A DNA stretch of 64,000 nucleotides, from the NCBI RefSeq assembly GCF_001984195.1, contig NZ_MTQN01000012.1, positions 744,001-808,000 on the forward strand, in the 5' to 3' direction. Below, piece by piece: positions 1 through 7,799 of this stretch. The translations under genes and the position numbers were made by a program. Below the pieces are notes generated by a model that was not told the DNA's origin, did no database searches, and worked only from the letters and a program-made list of their open reading frames with translations. The stretch's first letter is position 1. Each line of letters opens with the position of its first letter. The DNA comes from Kribbella sp. ALI-6-A (GTDB taxonomy: Bacteria; Actinomycetota; Actinomycetes; Propionibacteriales; Kribbellaceae).

Positions 1-1769
1 ACCCGCCGTTCGCCAAGTGGTACGCCGACGGCAAGCTCAACGCGGCGTACAACTGCGTCGACCGGCACGTCGAGAACGGTCTCGGCGACCGGGTCGCGTA
101 CTACTTCGAGGGCGAGCCGGGCGACACCCGCGAGATCACCTACGCCCAGCTCAAGGACGAAGTCAGCAAGGCCGCCAACGCGCTGCTCGAGCTCGGTGTG
201 CAGCCCGGTGACGTGGTCGCCATCTACATGCCGATGATTCCCGAGACCGTGGTCGCGATGCTGGCCTGCGCCCGGATCGGCGCCCCGCACACGGTGATCT
301 TCGGCGGGTTCTCCGCGGACGCGCTGAAGGGCCGGATCCAGGACTGCGACGCCCGCGTCGTGATCACCTCCGACGGCGGGTACCGCCGGGGCGCTCCGGC
401 CGCGCTGAAGCCGGCCGTCGACGCCGCGCTGACCGACTGCCCGGACGTGCGCAACGTGCTCGTGGTCAAGCGCACCGGCCAGGAGACCGCGATGACCGAC
501 GGCCGGGACCTGTGGTGGGAGGACTTCGTCGGCAAGCAGTCGACCGAGCACACCCCCGAGGCCTTCGACGCCGAGCACCCGCTGTACGTGATGTACACGT
601 CCGGCAGCACGGGCAAGCCGAAGGGCATCCTGCACACCACCGGCGGCTACCTGGTCGGTACGGCGTACACGCAGTGGGCCGTCTTCGACCTCAAGCCCGA
701 CACCGACGTCTACTGGACCGCCGCCGACATCGGCTGGGTCACCGGCCACAGCTACATCGTGTACGGCGCGCTGGCGAACGCGACCACCTCGGTGCTCTAC
801 GAGGGCACGCCGGACACCCCGCACCAGGGCCGCTGGTGGGAGATCGTGCAGAAGTACAAGGTCTCGATCCTGTACTGCGCGCCGACCGCGATCCGGACCT
901 TCATGAAGTGGGGCAAGGAGATCCCGGCCAAGTTCGACCTGTCGACGCTGCGGGTGATCGGGTCGGTCGGCGAACCGATCAACCCCGAGGCCTACATCTG
1001 GTACCGGGAGAACATCGGCGGCAACAAGGCGCCGGTGGTCGACACCTGGTGGCAGACCGAGACCGGGATGCACATGATCTCCCCGCTGCCCGGCGTCACG
1101 TCCGGTAAGCCGGGCGCGGCGATGCGGGCGATCCCGGGCGTGAACGTCGACGTGGTCGACGACGCCGGCAACCCGGTGCCGGACGGCTCCGGCGGCTACC
1201 TGGTGATCACCAAGCCGTGGCCGGCCATGCTGCGCACGCTGTGGGGCGACGACGAGCGCTTCAAGGAGACGTACTGGTCCCGCTTCCCCGGCATGTACTT
1301 CGCCGGCGACGGCGCGAAGAAGGACGAGGACGGCGACCTGTGGCTGCTCGGCCGGGTCGACGACGTGATGAACGTGTCCGGCCACAGGCTGTCCACCACC
1401 GAGATCGAGTCCGCGCTGGTCTCGCACCCGAAGGTGGCCGAAGCGGCCGTCGTCGGCGCGTCCGACCCGACCACCGGGCAGGCGATCGCGGCGTTCGTGA
1501 TCCTGCGCTCGGAGGCCGGTGACGGCGGCCCGGACGTCGTCCAGGAGCTGCGCAACCACGTCGCCAAGGAAATCGGCCCGATCGCCAAGCCGCGCCAGAT
1601 CATGGTCGTCGCGGAGCTGCCGAAGACCCGCTCGGGCAAGATCATGCGCCGCCTGCTGCGCGACGTCGCCGAGAACCGCGAGGTCGGCGACGTCACCACG
1701 CTGGCCGACTCGACCGTGATGGACCTGATCAAGTCCAACCTCGAGTCCGGCAAGGCCGACGAGGACTGA
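1..1769 (+). CDS. acsA: acetyl-CoA synthetase, 5' end missing
   Basis: Makes acetyl-CoA from acetate, ATP and CoA through acetyl-AMP, in the cytoplasm. The open frame runs in from the window edge (first full codon at base 3); 588 residues are visible and the family is about 650, so roughly 60 N-terminal residues lie outside. The first visible residues (PPFAKWYADGKLNAAYNCVD) already match the family, so the ATG at 198 is internal. The adenylation P-loop YTSGSTGKPKG is at about 590-625, the WWQTETG motif near 1048, the hinge GRVDDVMNVSGHRL near 1350, and KTRSGKIMRR near 1625 carries the lysine that is reversibly acetylated in this family. A hairpin follows the stop. It heads a block shared with M. 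tuberculosis (Rv3667 onward). Confidence 0.97.
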   Translation, partial: PPFAKWYADGKLNAAYNCVDRHVENGLGDRVAYYFEGEPGDTREITYAQLKDEVSKAANALLELGVQPGDVVAIYMPMIPETVVAMLACARIGAPHTVIFGGFSADALKGRIQDCDARVVITSDGGYRRGAPAALKPAVDAALTDCPDVRNVLVVKRTGQETAMTDGRDLWWEDFVGKQSTEHTPEAFDAEHPLYVMYTSGSTGKPKGILHTTGGYLVGTAYTQWAVFDLKPDTDVYWTAADIGWVTGHSYIVYGALANATTSVLYEGTPDTPHQGRWWEIVQKYKVSILYCAPTAIRTFMKWGKEIPAKFDLSTLRVIGSVGEPINPEAYIWYRENIGGNKAPVVDTWWQTETGMHMISPLPGVTSGKPGAAMRAIPGVNVDVVDDAGNPVPDGSGGYLVITKPWPAMLRTLWGDDERFKETYWSRFPGMYFAGDGAKKDEDGDLWLLGRVDDVMNVSGHRLSTTEIESALVSHPKVAEAAVVGASDPTTGQAIAAFVILRSEAGDGGPDVVQELRNHVAKEIGPIAKPRQIMVVAELPKTRSGKIMRRLLRDVAENREVGDVTTLADSTVMDLIKSNLESGKADED

Positions 1770-1780
1770 CGCAGGGTTGG

Positions 1781-1818
1781 CGAGGGGCCCGGGCAGCTGA
1801 CTGCTGTCCGGGCCCTCG
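1781..1818 (+). terminator. intrinsic terminator after acsA
   Basis: A GC-rich hairpin 11 nt after the stop: CGAGGG at 1781 pairs with CCCTCG at 1813, extended by CCCGG/CCGGG with one bulged G. The loop is about 15 nt. There is no real T-run, as is usual in actinobacteria. Confidence 0.7.
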
Positions 1819-1851
1819 TGGCCTTCACGGCCGGTGAGCCGGGCGAACCCC

Positions 1852-1857
1852 TAGCCT
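1852..1857 (+). promoter_or_regulatory. -10 element of a leaderless gene
   Basis: TAGCCT fits the actinobacterial TANNNT -10 and is followed after 6 nt by the GTG at 1864. Transcription would begin at or next to the start codon. No Shine-Dalgarno sequence is present. Confidence 0.5.
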
Positions 1858-1863
1858 GAGGCG

Positions 1864-2517
1864 GTGCGCAATCTGGAGACGCGGCGGATCGCCAAGACCA
1901 ACGACGAGCGGGCGGCGGTGGCCGCGCGGCGTGGGTGGGAGATCCGGGTCGACGCACCCGAACTGCTGGACCGGTGGCGGTATGCGCTGCCGTTCTGCCT
2001 GCGCGGCCGGCAGGAGCTCGCGTTCGGCGCGGTGAGCGGGCGGCACCAGGGGCTGCGGTTCACCGCGTTCGACTACTACCGGCAGGATCCGGTGAAAGCG
2101 GTGCGGGACGCCTGGTCGGACACGGTGCTGCGCGAAACCGGCGCGGAGGCGATCAACACCGTCTGGGCGATCGACTTGCCGGCGCGTGTGCCGTGGTTCC
2201 AGATCGTCGACAACACCGATCCGGCGTACGACGTCACGGGGCTGCCGAAGCCGATCACCGCGGACCCGACGTTCGACCGCTGGTACCGGCTGGTGAACAC
2301 CGACCCGCAAGTCGCCGCGCAGGTCCTCCATCCGGAGCTGGCCGCCTTCATGCGCAGGACCAAGCTGCACACCTGGGCACTGATCGAGGAGCATCTGATC
2401 TTCACCACCTACCCGATCTTCGGCCGGACGAAGCCCGACGAGCTGCTCCTGACCCTCGACCATCTGGTGGCGATGACTTCGTTGCTGCCGCTCCCGATCC
2501 TCGAGCAGTACCGATGA
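1864..2517 (+). CDS. conserved hypothetical protein (217 aa)
   Basis: I do not recognise the family with certainty. The protein is soluble, with no signal peptide or membrane segment, and rich in Trp, Tyr and Arg (for example WRYALPFCLRGRQELAFGAV near residue 37). The GTG start is chosen because a TAGCCT -10 lies 6 nt upstream, giving a leaderless transcript. Its TGA overlaps the ATG of the next gene by 4 bp (ATGA), so the two are translationally coupled and probably act together. The partner is a small membrane protein. No catalytic motif is obvious. Confidence 0.75.
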   Translation: MRNLETRRIAKTNDERAAVAARRGWEIRVDAPELLDRWRYALPFCLRGRQELAFGAVSGRHQGLRFTAFDYYRQDPVKAVRDAWSDTVLRETGAEAINTVWAIDLPARVPWFQIVDNTDPAYDVTGLPKPITADPTFDRWYRLVNTDPQVAAQVLHPELAAFMRRTKLHTWALIEEHLIFTTYPIFGRTKPDELLLTLDHLVAMTSLLPLPILEQYR

Positions 2518-2954
2518 CCGCCCTGGTCGCCGTCCTGCACGCCGGCCTGGCGGCCGCGTGGGTGGGCGGAATGGCCTACTCGCTGTTCGTCGTCCAGCCG
2601 AAGTTGGCGAAGTTCTACGCCGCCGACCTCGAAACCCGCGAGGCCCTGACGGCAACGATTGCCTCAGGCAACCGCTGGAAGGTGCTCGGCCTGATCGGCG
2701 TGATCGCCGTCAGCGGCCTGGTGCTGCTGGTCGCCGACACCGACCACTGGGGGCTCCACCTGGTGAAGGCAGTCCTTCTGCTCGCCGCGACCGGGATCTT
2801 CTGGTACGTCTCGTGGCGTCACTGGCCGCGCCGGATCTTCGCCACGAAGGCCGAGATCCCGGCTCACCACGCGCGGCTACGACTGCTCGCCACGATCATG
2901 CTCGGCCTCGCGGGTACGGCGTTCGCGCTCGGGGTACTGGCGGGCCGGCTGTAG
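2514..2954 (+). CDS. small integral membrane protein (CopD-like), 146 aa
   Basis: Four hydrophobic segments can be seen, at about residues 3-24, 55-75, 82-103 and 122-144, with basic loops between (SWRHWPRRIF). The shape and the His/Trp-rich segment HWGLHLVKAVLLL resemble the CopD/DUF-type four-helix membrane domain, but no metal-site signature is clear, so a copper role is only a guess. The ATG overlaps the stop of the upstream gene by 4 bp, which fixes the start. It is convergent with the GntR gene, 45 bp apart. Confidence 0.75.
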   Translation: MTALVAVLHAGLAAAWVGGMAYSLFVVQPKLAKFYAADLETREALTATIASGNRWKVLGLIGVIAVSGLVLLVADTDHWGLHLVKAVLLLAATGIFWYVSWRHWPRRIFATKAEIPAHHARLRLLATIMLGLAGTAFALGVLAGRL

Positions 2955-2999
2955 GTCGATCGTTTGATACTTGATCACAGACCAATTGATCGTCAGTGG

Positions 3000-3761
3000 T
3001 CAGGTAGTTCGGTAGGCCACGGTGATGTCGTAGCGGTCCGAGCGGTACGTCGAGCGGCCGCATTCGATGACCTCGCCGGAGGCGGTGCGGGGGGCCGAGG
3101 TGATGACCAGGCAAGGGGTGGTCTCGTCGATGCCGAGCAGGGCGGCGTCCTCCGGGGAGTCCGGTGGGGCGGCGACGATCGAGGCCGAGACGATGCCGAG
3201 CGAGACGCCGTAGCGGGCGCCGAGTTCGCCGTACAGGGAGAGTTCGTCGAAGGCGAGTTCGTCGAGGCCCGGGTAGCGGCGCAGTGACAGGTTGGTGCGT
3301 TCGATGGCCATCGGCTCGCCGTCGGCGGTGCGGAGGCGGACCAGGTGGAGGACGGGGGTGCCGACCGGCTCCTCGAGTTCGGCGGCGAGGGCTTCGTCGG
3401 CGGTGCCGACGCGGTGTTCGAGCACCTTGGCGCCGGGGGTGATGCCGCGGTCGCGCATGTCCTGGCTGAACGACGACGCGAGCAGCCGATTCGGGCGCGG
3501 TTCCGCGACGAACGTGCCACCGCCGGGACGCCGGGCGGCCAGGCCGTCGGTGACGACGCGGTCGACCTCCTGGCGGACCGTCATCCGGGCGACGCCGAAG
3601 CGCTCGGCCAGGACCCGCTCCGACGGCAGCACCGTCCCGGCGGGCAGGCTGCGGGTGAGGCGCTCCAGGATCTCGCGGATCTGGTCACCCTTCGGCCGGT
3701 CGGTCCGCAGCTCGGTGGGGAGCTCGGCGAGGTCGCCGGGGTTGTTCCTTGGGCGGGCCAT
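3000..3761 (-). CDS. GntR/HutC-family transcriptional regulator
   Basis: 253 aa. An N-terminal winged helix-turn-helix (about residues 20-85; LPSERVLAERFGVARMTVRQ) precedes a UTRA ligand-binding domain (about 100-250), as in sugar- or amino-acid-responsive HutC regulators. The frame stays open for another 73 codons upstream, but the start is placed at ATG 3761 because the GntR fold begins just after it and the extra sequence is Arg/Pro-rich non-protein-like. An inverted repeat (CCGGCAA, 5 nt, TTGCCGG; 3786-3804) lies 25 bp upstream and is a candidate self-operator. It lies downstream of the ArsB/NhaD-like transporter on the same strand and could regulate that locus; its ligand is unknown. Confidence 0.9.
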   Translation of the reverse strand: MARPRNNPGDLAELPTELRTDRPKGDQIREILERLTRSLPAGTVLPSERVLAERFGVARMTVRQEVDRVVTDGLAARRPGGGTFVAEPRPNRLLASSFSQDMRDRGITPGAKVLEHRVGTADEALAAELEEPVGTPVLHLVRLRTADGEPMAIERTNLSLRRYPGLDELAFDELSLYGELGARYGVSLGIVSASIVAAPPDSPEDAALLGIDETTPCLVITSAPRTASGEVIECGRSTYRSDRYDITVAYRTT

Positions 3762-3785
3762 GACGTCGTATCCCTGGGAATCTGG

Positions 3786-3804
3786 CCGGCAAACCGGTTG
3801 CCGG
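3786..3804. promoter_or_regulatory. candidate operator upstream of the GntR gene
   Basis: A perfect inverted repeat with 7-bp arms (CCGGCAA and TTGCCGG) and a 5-nt spacer that itself contains the palindrome AACCGGTT. Its position 25-43 bp before the GntR start suggests autoregulation. A weak RNA hairpin is the alternative. Confidence 0.35.
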
Positions 3805-3896
3805 GGCGCGGAGGTCGTCTCGTTCCGGTCGGTCGACCGCTCACCGACAGTACTGGCCGGAGCCCCAGGACGGCCAGCGATCATCTTCCCGCACCG

Positions 3897-3921
3897 CCGG
3901 TACGGCGTCGAGCCGTACCGG
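3897..3921 (-). terminator. 10-bp perfect hairpin between transporter and GntR genes
   Basis: CCGGTACGGC pairs perfectly with GCCGTACCGG across the 5-nt loop GTCGA. It lies about 65 bp after the transporter stop and 135 bp before the GntR start. A terminator for the transporter transcript is the simplest reading. An operator is possible because of the perfect symmetry. Confidence 0.5.
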
Positions 3922-3986
3922 TGTGATTCCCACCGGAAACCCCTTGCCCCGGCGCGTCCCGGCGCCGACGCCCGCGTCACCCAGGG

Positions 3987-5276
3987 TCAGGCCAGGACGA
4001 AATACCGCAGCCACAGGTACGGCGCGGCGACGACGATCGTGATCGCGGTCATCACGACGCCCTTGCGGGTGAACTCCCAGAAGCTGATCGGGTGGCCGGC
4101 GCGCAGGGCCAGGCCGATCACGACGACGTTGGCGCTCGCGCCGACGGCGGTCGCGTTGCCGCCGAAGTCGGCGCCGATGGCCAGGGCCCACCACAGCGCC
4201 TCGGCCTGGGTCGGGTCCGGAATGCCCTTGGTCAGTTCGAGCACCACCGGGCTCATCGTCGCGACGTACGGGATGTTGTCGACGATGCCGGACAGGACGG
4301 CCGAGACCCCCAGGATCAGCATCACCGCGAACAGCGCCTTGCCTTCGGTGAGCTGCTGGACCTGCTGGGCCAGCTCGCCGATCACGCCGGTCTTCACCAG
4401 CGCGCCGACCATGATGAACAGGCCGGCGAAGAACAGCAGCGTCTGCCACTCCACGCTGCTCATGTAGTCCTTGGTCGCGACGCCGGAGATCAGCACCAGC
4501 ACGCCGGCCCCGAGCAGCGCGACCACCGAGGGCTCGACGTGGAAGATCGAGCGACCGACGAAGCCGGCGAACACGCCGAGCAGCACCAGGCCGCACTTGA
4601 TCAGCAGCATCCGGTCCTCGATCGCCTCCTTCTCGTTCAGCCGCATCACGTTGTCGACCTTGTCCGGATCGACCTCGAACGAGCCGCGGAACAGCCAGGG
4701 CACGACCAGGCAGAACACCACCAGCACGATCAGCACCAGCGGCGCCATGTGGATCAGGAAGTCGTTGAAGGTCAGCCCGGAACGGCTGGCGATGATGATG
4801 TTCGGCGGGTCGCCGATCAGCGTCGCGGCGCCGCCGATGTTGGACGCCATCACCTCGGCGATCAGGAACGGCACCGGGTTGATGCCGAGCCGGTCGCAGA
4901 CCAGCAGGGTGACCGGGGCGATCAGCAGCACCGTGGTCACGTTGTCGAGCCACGCCGACGCGAACGCGGTGATCATGGTCAGCAGCAGCATCACCCGCAA
5001 CGGTGAGCCCTTGGCCCGTTTGGCCGCCCAGATCGCGATGTACTCGAACACACCGGTCCGGCGCAGGATGCCGACGATCACCATCATGCCCAGCAGCAGG
5101 AAGATGACGTCCCAGTCGACACCGGTCTCGTGGGAGTAGAAGGCGTGCTCGGAATCCGTCACGCCGAGCGCGAGCAGCACGGCGGCGCCACCCAGCGCGG
5201 CCAGCAGCTTGTGGGTCCACTCGGTCGCGATCAGCACGTAGGCGACCACGAACACGATCACCGCGATGACGGTCAT
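3987..5276 (-). CDS. ArsB/NhaD-superfamily (SLC13-like) transporter
   Basis: 429 aa with about 11-12 membrane segments spread over its whole length. The motif SNIGGAATLIGDPPNIIIAS (about residues 145-165) and the mirrored GADFGGNATAVGASANVVVI (about 380-400) are the two inverted-repeat hairpins of the ion-transporter superfamily, closest to the P-protein/ArsB group. LDNVTTVLL and VDNIPYVATM are the matching half-site loops. Substrate could be Na+/H+, arsenite or a carboxylate. The neighbours are a CBS protein 37 bp upstream on the same strand and a divergent NhaA antiporter, which favours a cation-homeostasis role. Confidence 0.9.
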   Translation of the reverse strand: MTVIAVIVFVVAYVLIATEWTHKLLAALGGAAVLLALGVTDSEHAFYSHETGVDWDVIFLLLGMMVIVGILRRTGVFEYIAIWAAKRAKGSPLRVMLLLTMITAFASAWLDNVTTVLLIAPVTLLVCDRLGINPVPFLIAEVMASNIGGAATLIGDPPNIIIASRSGLTFNDFLIHMAPLVLIVLVVFCLVVPWLFRGSFEVDPDKVDNVMRLNEKEAIEDRMLLIKCGLVLLGVFAGFVGRSIFHVEPSVVALLGAGVLVLISGVATKDYMSSVEWQTLLFFAGLFIMVGALVKTGVIGELAQQVQQLTEGKALFAVMLILGVSAVLSGIVDNIPYVATMSPVVLELTKGIPDPTQAEALWWALAIGADFGGNATAVGASANVVVIGLALRAGHPISFWEFTRKGVVMTAITIVVAAPYLWLRYFVLA

Positions 5277-5313
5277 CGGGCCACCTTCCCGGTCAGGGCC
5301 GGTGGGCCGGGGA

Positions 5314-5760
5314 TCAGTGCGGCGTGACGACCAGTTCGAGCAGTCGGGACGCCGTGATCGCGCCGATGATCTGCCGGTCCTTGGTCACCGCGACCAACGG
5401 GCAGCGCAGACGCGCCATGATCGCGGCGACCTCCAGCACGGTGTCGTCGTGGTTCACGACCGGCAGCTCCGCCGGCTCGGACGGCATCAGCTTGCGCACC
5501 GTGACCCCGGCCAGCTTGTCGGCGACCTGGTCGGCCAGCGACTCGTCGATCACCCGCGCCAGCGACGGGTCGTCCTGCACGTAACTCGGCACCAGGAAAC
5601 GGACCACCTGCGAGGCCGGCAGTACGGCGTACGGGCTGCCGTTGGGGTCGACGACGATCAGTCCCGGCAGCCGCCGCGAGGCGAGCAGTTCGACCGCCTC
5701 GCGCGCGTCGCTGTCCAGACCGACGACCGGGAACTGCTCGCCCATCTGCTCTGCGTGCAC
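5314..5760 (-). CDS. CBS-domain pair protein (148 aa)
   Basis: Two CBS repeats: residues about 8-75 (VVGLDSDAREAVELLASRRLPGLIVVD) and about 88-145 (ELPVVNHDDTVLEVAAIMARLRCPLVAVT). Such stand-alone Bateman modules bind adenine nucleotides and gate transporters or enzymes. It directly precedes the ArsB/NhaD-like permease gene (37-bp gap, same strand), so it is probably its cytoplasmic sensor. GTG 5760 gives the full frame; ATG 5745 is the alternative, because the GGGAG sequence touches the GTG but lies at a usable distance from the ATG. A strong hairpin occupies this ribosome-binding region. Confidence 0.85.
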   Translation of the reverse strand: MHAEQMGEQFPVVGLDSDAREAVELLASRRLPGLIVVDPNGSPYAVLPASQVVRFLVPSYVQDDPSLARVIDESLADQVADKLAGVTVRKLMPSEPAELPVVNHDDTVLEVAAIMARLRCPLVAVTKDRQIIGAITASRLLELVVTPH

Positions 5761-5761
5761 T

Positions 5762-5783
5762 CCCGCAGCGTGCGCGCTGCGGG
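5762..5783 (-). promoter_or_regulatory. hairpin covering the ribosome-binding site of the CBS gene
   Basis: A perfect 9-bp inverted repeat (CCCGCAGCG and CGCTGCGGG, 4-nt loop) ends one base before the GTG start. In the mRNA the 3' arm contains the GCGGG of the only Shine-Dalgarno-like sequence, so folding would hide it. This suggests translational control. Confidence 0.45.
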
Positions 5784-5963
5784 TCCATCGGCGTGAGCTC
5801 TCTCACAGCCTGCTGCCCGGACTCGAGCCGTGCCACAGCGCCTCCAGGAGTCGTCGATCGGCCCGTACCCCGCCTGGGGACGGGCACTGCCGACCAGACT
5901 TCCCGGCGCACCAGCGGTAAGCCTCCCTCATCGACGAGCCGCACGCAATCACCGTCGATCGCC

Positions 5964-6047
5964 TAGACTGGGTGCCGAACGCAACACGGTGTGCCGGGAA
6001 GCCTGGTCGGCGATGTGTCCGACCGACCCCGGATCGAAAGGCTTCTC
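5964..6047 (+). promoter_or_regulatory. promoter and leader of nhaA
   Basis: A TAGACT -10 (5964-5969) gives a predicted transcript start near 5976 and a leader of about 72 nt. The leader contains a 6-bp hairpin (GGTCGG 6005-6010, CCGACC 6019-6024) and ends in GAAAGG, 6 nt before the ATG. No known riboswitch core was recognised. Confidence 0.45.
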
Positions 6048-7259
6048 ATGCCCCCAGTCGTCCGTGTGCGCCGCCGCCGTGCTTTTCCCCGCGTTCTCAC
6101 CACCGAGCGAGCCTTTCTGGCCGACACCCTGCGGGCCGAAACCACCGGTGGCCTGCTGCTGCTCGGGGCGGCCGTCGTCGCGCTGATCTGGGCGAACTCT
6201 CCGTGGCAGGACGCGTACCACCACCTGCGAGAGGCACAGCTCGGTCCGTTGACCGTCGAGGCCTGGGCCGCCGACGGCGCCCTCGCACTGTTCTTCTACC
6301 TGGCCGGCGTCGAGCTCAAGCGCGAGCTGGTGGTCGGCACGTTGTCGAAGCTCGGTGAGGCCGTCGTCCCGGTGGTCGCGGCGCTGGCCGGAATGGTGCT
6401 CCCGGCAATCATCTACCTGCTGGTGAACCTGACCGCGGACAACGGCCGGACCTCGGGCTGGGCGGTGCCGACGGCGACCGACATCGCGTTCGCGCTCGCG
6501 GTGCTGGCGATCGTCGGCTCCTCGTTGCCGGGCGCGCTGCGAGCGTTCCTGCTCACGCTGGCGGTGGTCGACGACTTCGGCGCCATCCTGGTCATCGCGG
6601 TGTTTTTCTCACACGGCTTCCACCTGATCGAGCTGCTGGTCGCGCTGGCGCTGATCGGGGTCTACTTCCTGCTGCAGCGCTTCCGCTTCACGTCTCCGCT
6701 GTTGTACGTGCCGGTCGCACTCGGCGCGTGGTGGTTCATGCACGAGTCGGGAATCCACGCCACCATCGCGGGGGTCGCCCTCGGGCTGGCCACCCGCGTG
6801 GTCGCCGACCGGGGCGAGAAGCACGCCCCGGCCGAGCGGATCGAGCACCGGCTGCGACCGTGGTCGGCCGGGCTGGCGGTGCCGCTGTTCGCGTTGTTCG
6901 CCGCCGGGGTGACGTTGAGCGGTGGCGCGGTGCGGGAGATGCTCACCGATCCGGTCGCGATCGGCATCGTGGCCGGCCTGGTGGTCGGCAAGTTCCTCGG
7001 CGTCTTCGGCGGGGCCTGGCTGACCGCACGGTTCACCCGGGCCGAGCTGAACTCCGACCTCGCCTGGCGCGACGTCGCCGCGGTGTCGGTGCTGGCGGGC
7101 ATCGGCTTCACCGTCGCGTTGCTGATCGCGCAGCTGGCGTTCGGCGACGACGTCGCCCAGACCGAGCGCGCCAAGGCCGCCGTACTGATCGCGTCGCTGC
7201 TGGCGGCACTGCTGGCGGCCGGACTGCTGTTCCGGCGCAACCGCGTGTACGCCGACTGA
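6048..7259 (+). CDS. nhaA: NhaA-type Na+/H+ antiporter
   Basis: 403-residue inner-membrane antiporter that exports Na+ in exchange for protons. The family core is clear: TATDIAF with Asp145 (equivalent to E. coli Asp133) and VVDDFGA with Asp175-Asp176 (equivalent to Asp163-Asp164, the ion and proton site). About 11-12 hydrophobic segments follow an N-terminal basic stretch (RVRRRRAFPR). ATG 6048 is chosen over an upstream ATG because GAAAGG lies 6 nt before it. It is divergent from the CBS and ArsB/NhaD-like genes; together they form an ion-homeostasis group. Confidence 0.95.
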   Translation: MPPVVRVRRRRAFPRVLTTERAFLADTLRAETTGGLLLLGAAVVALIWANSPWQDAYHHLREAQLGPLTVEAWAADGALALFFYLAGVELKRELVVGTLSKLGEAVVPVVAALAGMVLPAIIYLLVNLTADNGRTSGWAVPTATDIAFALAVLAIVGSSLPGALRAFLLTLAVVDDFGAILVIAVFFSHGFHLIELLVALALIGVYFLLQRFRFTSPLLYVPVALGAWWFMHESGIHATIAGVALGLATRVVADRGEKHAPAERIEHRLRPWSAGLAVPLFALFAAGVTLSGGAVREMLTDPVAIGIVAGLVVGKFLGVFGGAWLTARFTRAELNSDLAWRDVAAVSVLAGIGFTVALLIAQLAFGDDVAQTERAKAAVLIASLLAALLAAGLLFRRNRVYAD

Positions 7260-7302
7260 GCTGAGCAGGTGCGGGGTACCAGCTGTTCGCAGTACGCGGC
7301 GG

Positions 7303-7308
7303 TAGGGT
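7303..7308 (+). promoter_or_regulatory. -10 element for the holin-like gene
   Basis: TAGGGT, 24 nt before the ATG at 7333. It predicts a short leader carrying the AAGGAG ribosome-binding site. Confidence 0.4.
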
Positions 7309-7332
7309 CGGGGCACGGACGGAAGGAGCGCC

Positions 7333-7749
7333 ATGTCGATGGGGCAGGACCGTGACACCAACACGGACGAGCCGACGGTCGGGCAGCTCGTCGCGAACGC
7401 CAGCCGGGATCTGTCCAGCCTGGTGCGCAGCGAGATCGAGCTGGGCAAGGCCGAGCTGAAGAAGACGGCGGTGGCCGCCGGGACCGGGGCCGGGATGTTC
7501 GGCGGGGCCGCGTTCCTCGGGCTGCTGGCAATCATCCTGTTGTCGATCGCCGCGGCGTACGGCGTGAGCGCGCTCGGGCTGCACCCGGCGTTGTCGTTCC
7601 TGATCGTGGCCGTGCTCTACCTGCTGATCGCCGGCGTGCTCGTGCTGGTCGGCAAGAGCCAGCTCGGCAAGGCCAAGGGCGCGCCGCGGACCATCGAGAC
7701 CTCGAAGGAGTCGGTCGAGGCGCTCAAGGCGATCGGGAAGGGCGACTGA
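7333..7749 (+). CDS. holin-X/DUF1469-type membrane protein (138 aa)
   Basis: Putative actinobacterial Holin-X, holin superfamily III member. An amphipathic N-terminal part (TVGQLVANASRDLSSLVRSE, residues 15-34) carries the family's LVR.EIEL pattern, followed by two membrane helices (about 50-80 and 85-110) and a basic tail. Despite the name, chromosomal members are not phage lysis proteins; they are widespread membrane proteins of unknown job. AAGGAG lies 4 nt before the ATG. The position between nhaA and the EphE-like hydrolase matches the Rv3669-Rv3670 order of M. tuberculosis, arguing for a housekeeping role and against prophage origin. Confidence 0.88.
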   Translation: MSMGQDRDTNTDEPTVGQLVANASRDLSSLVRSEIELGKAELKKTAVAAGTGAGMFGGAAFLGLLAIILLSIAAAYGVSALGLHPALSFLIVAVLYLLIAGVLVLVGKSQLGKAKGAPRTIETSKESVEALKAIGKGD

Positions 7750-7799
7750 GCCCCGCCGGCGTCTCCGACCTGCTCGTCGACGGGCCGTGGTCGCACGCC

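Noticed and set aside
5964..6047. c-di-AMP (ydaO) or cobalamin riboswitch before nhaA
   Set aside because: GCCGAAC and GGGAAGCC blocks look superficially similar, but the conserved GAATCCGACAGCT part of ydaO and the B12 box are absent and the leader is too short.
7333..7749. Prophage signal from the holin-like gene
   Set aside because: No other phage genes are near, and the gene is in a conserved housekeeping neighbourhood.
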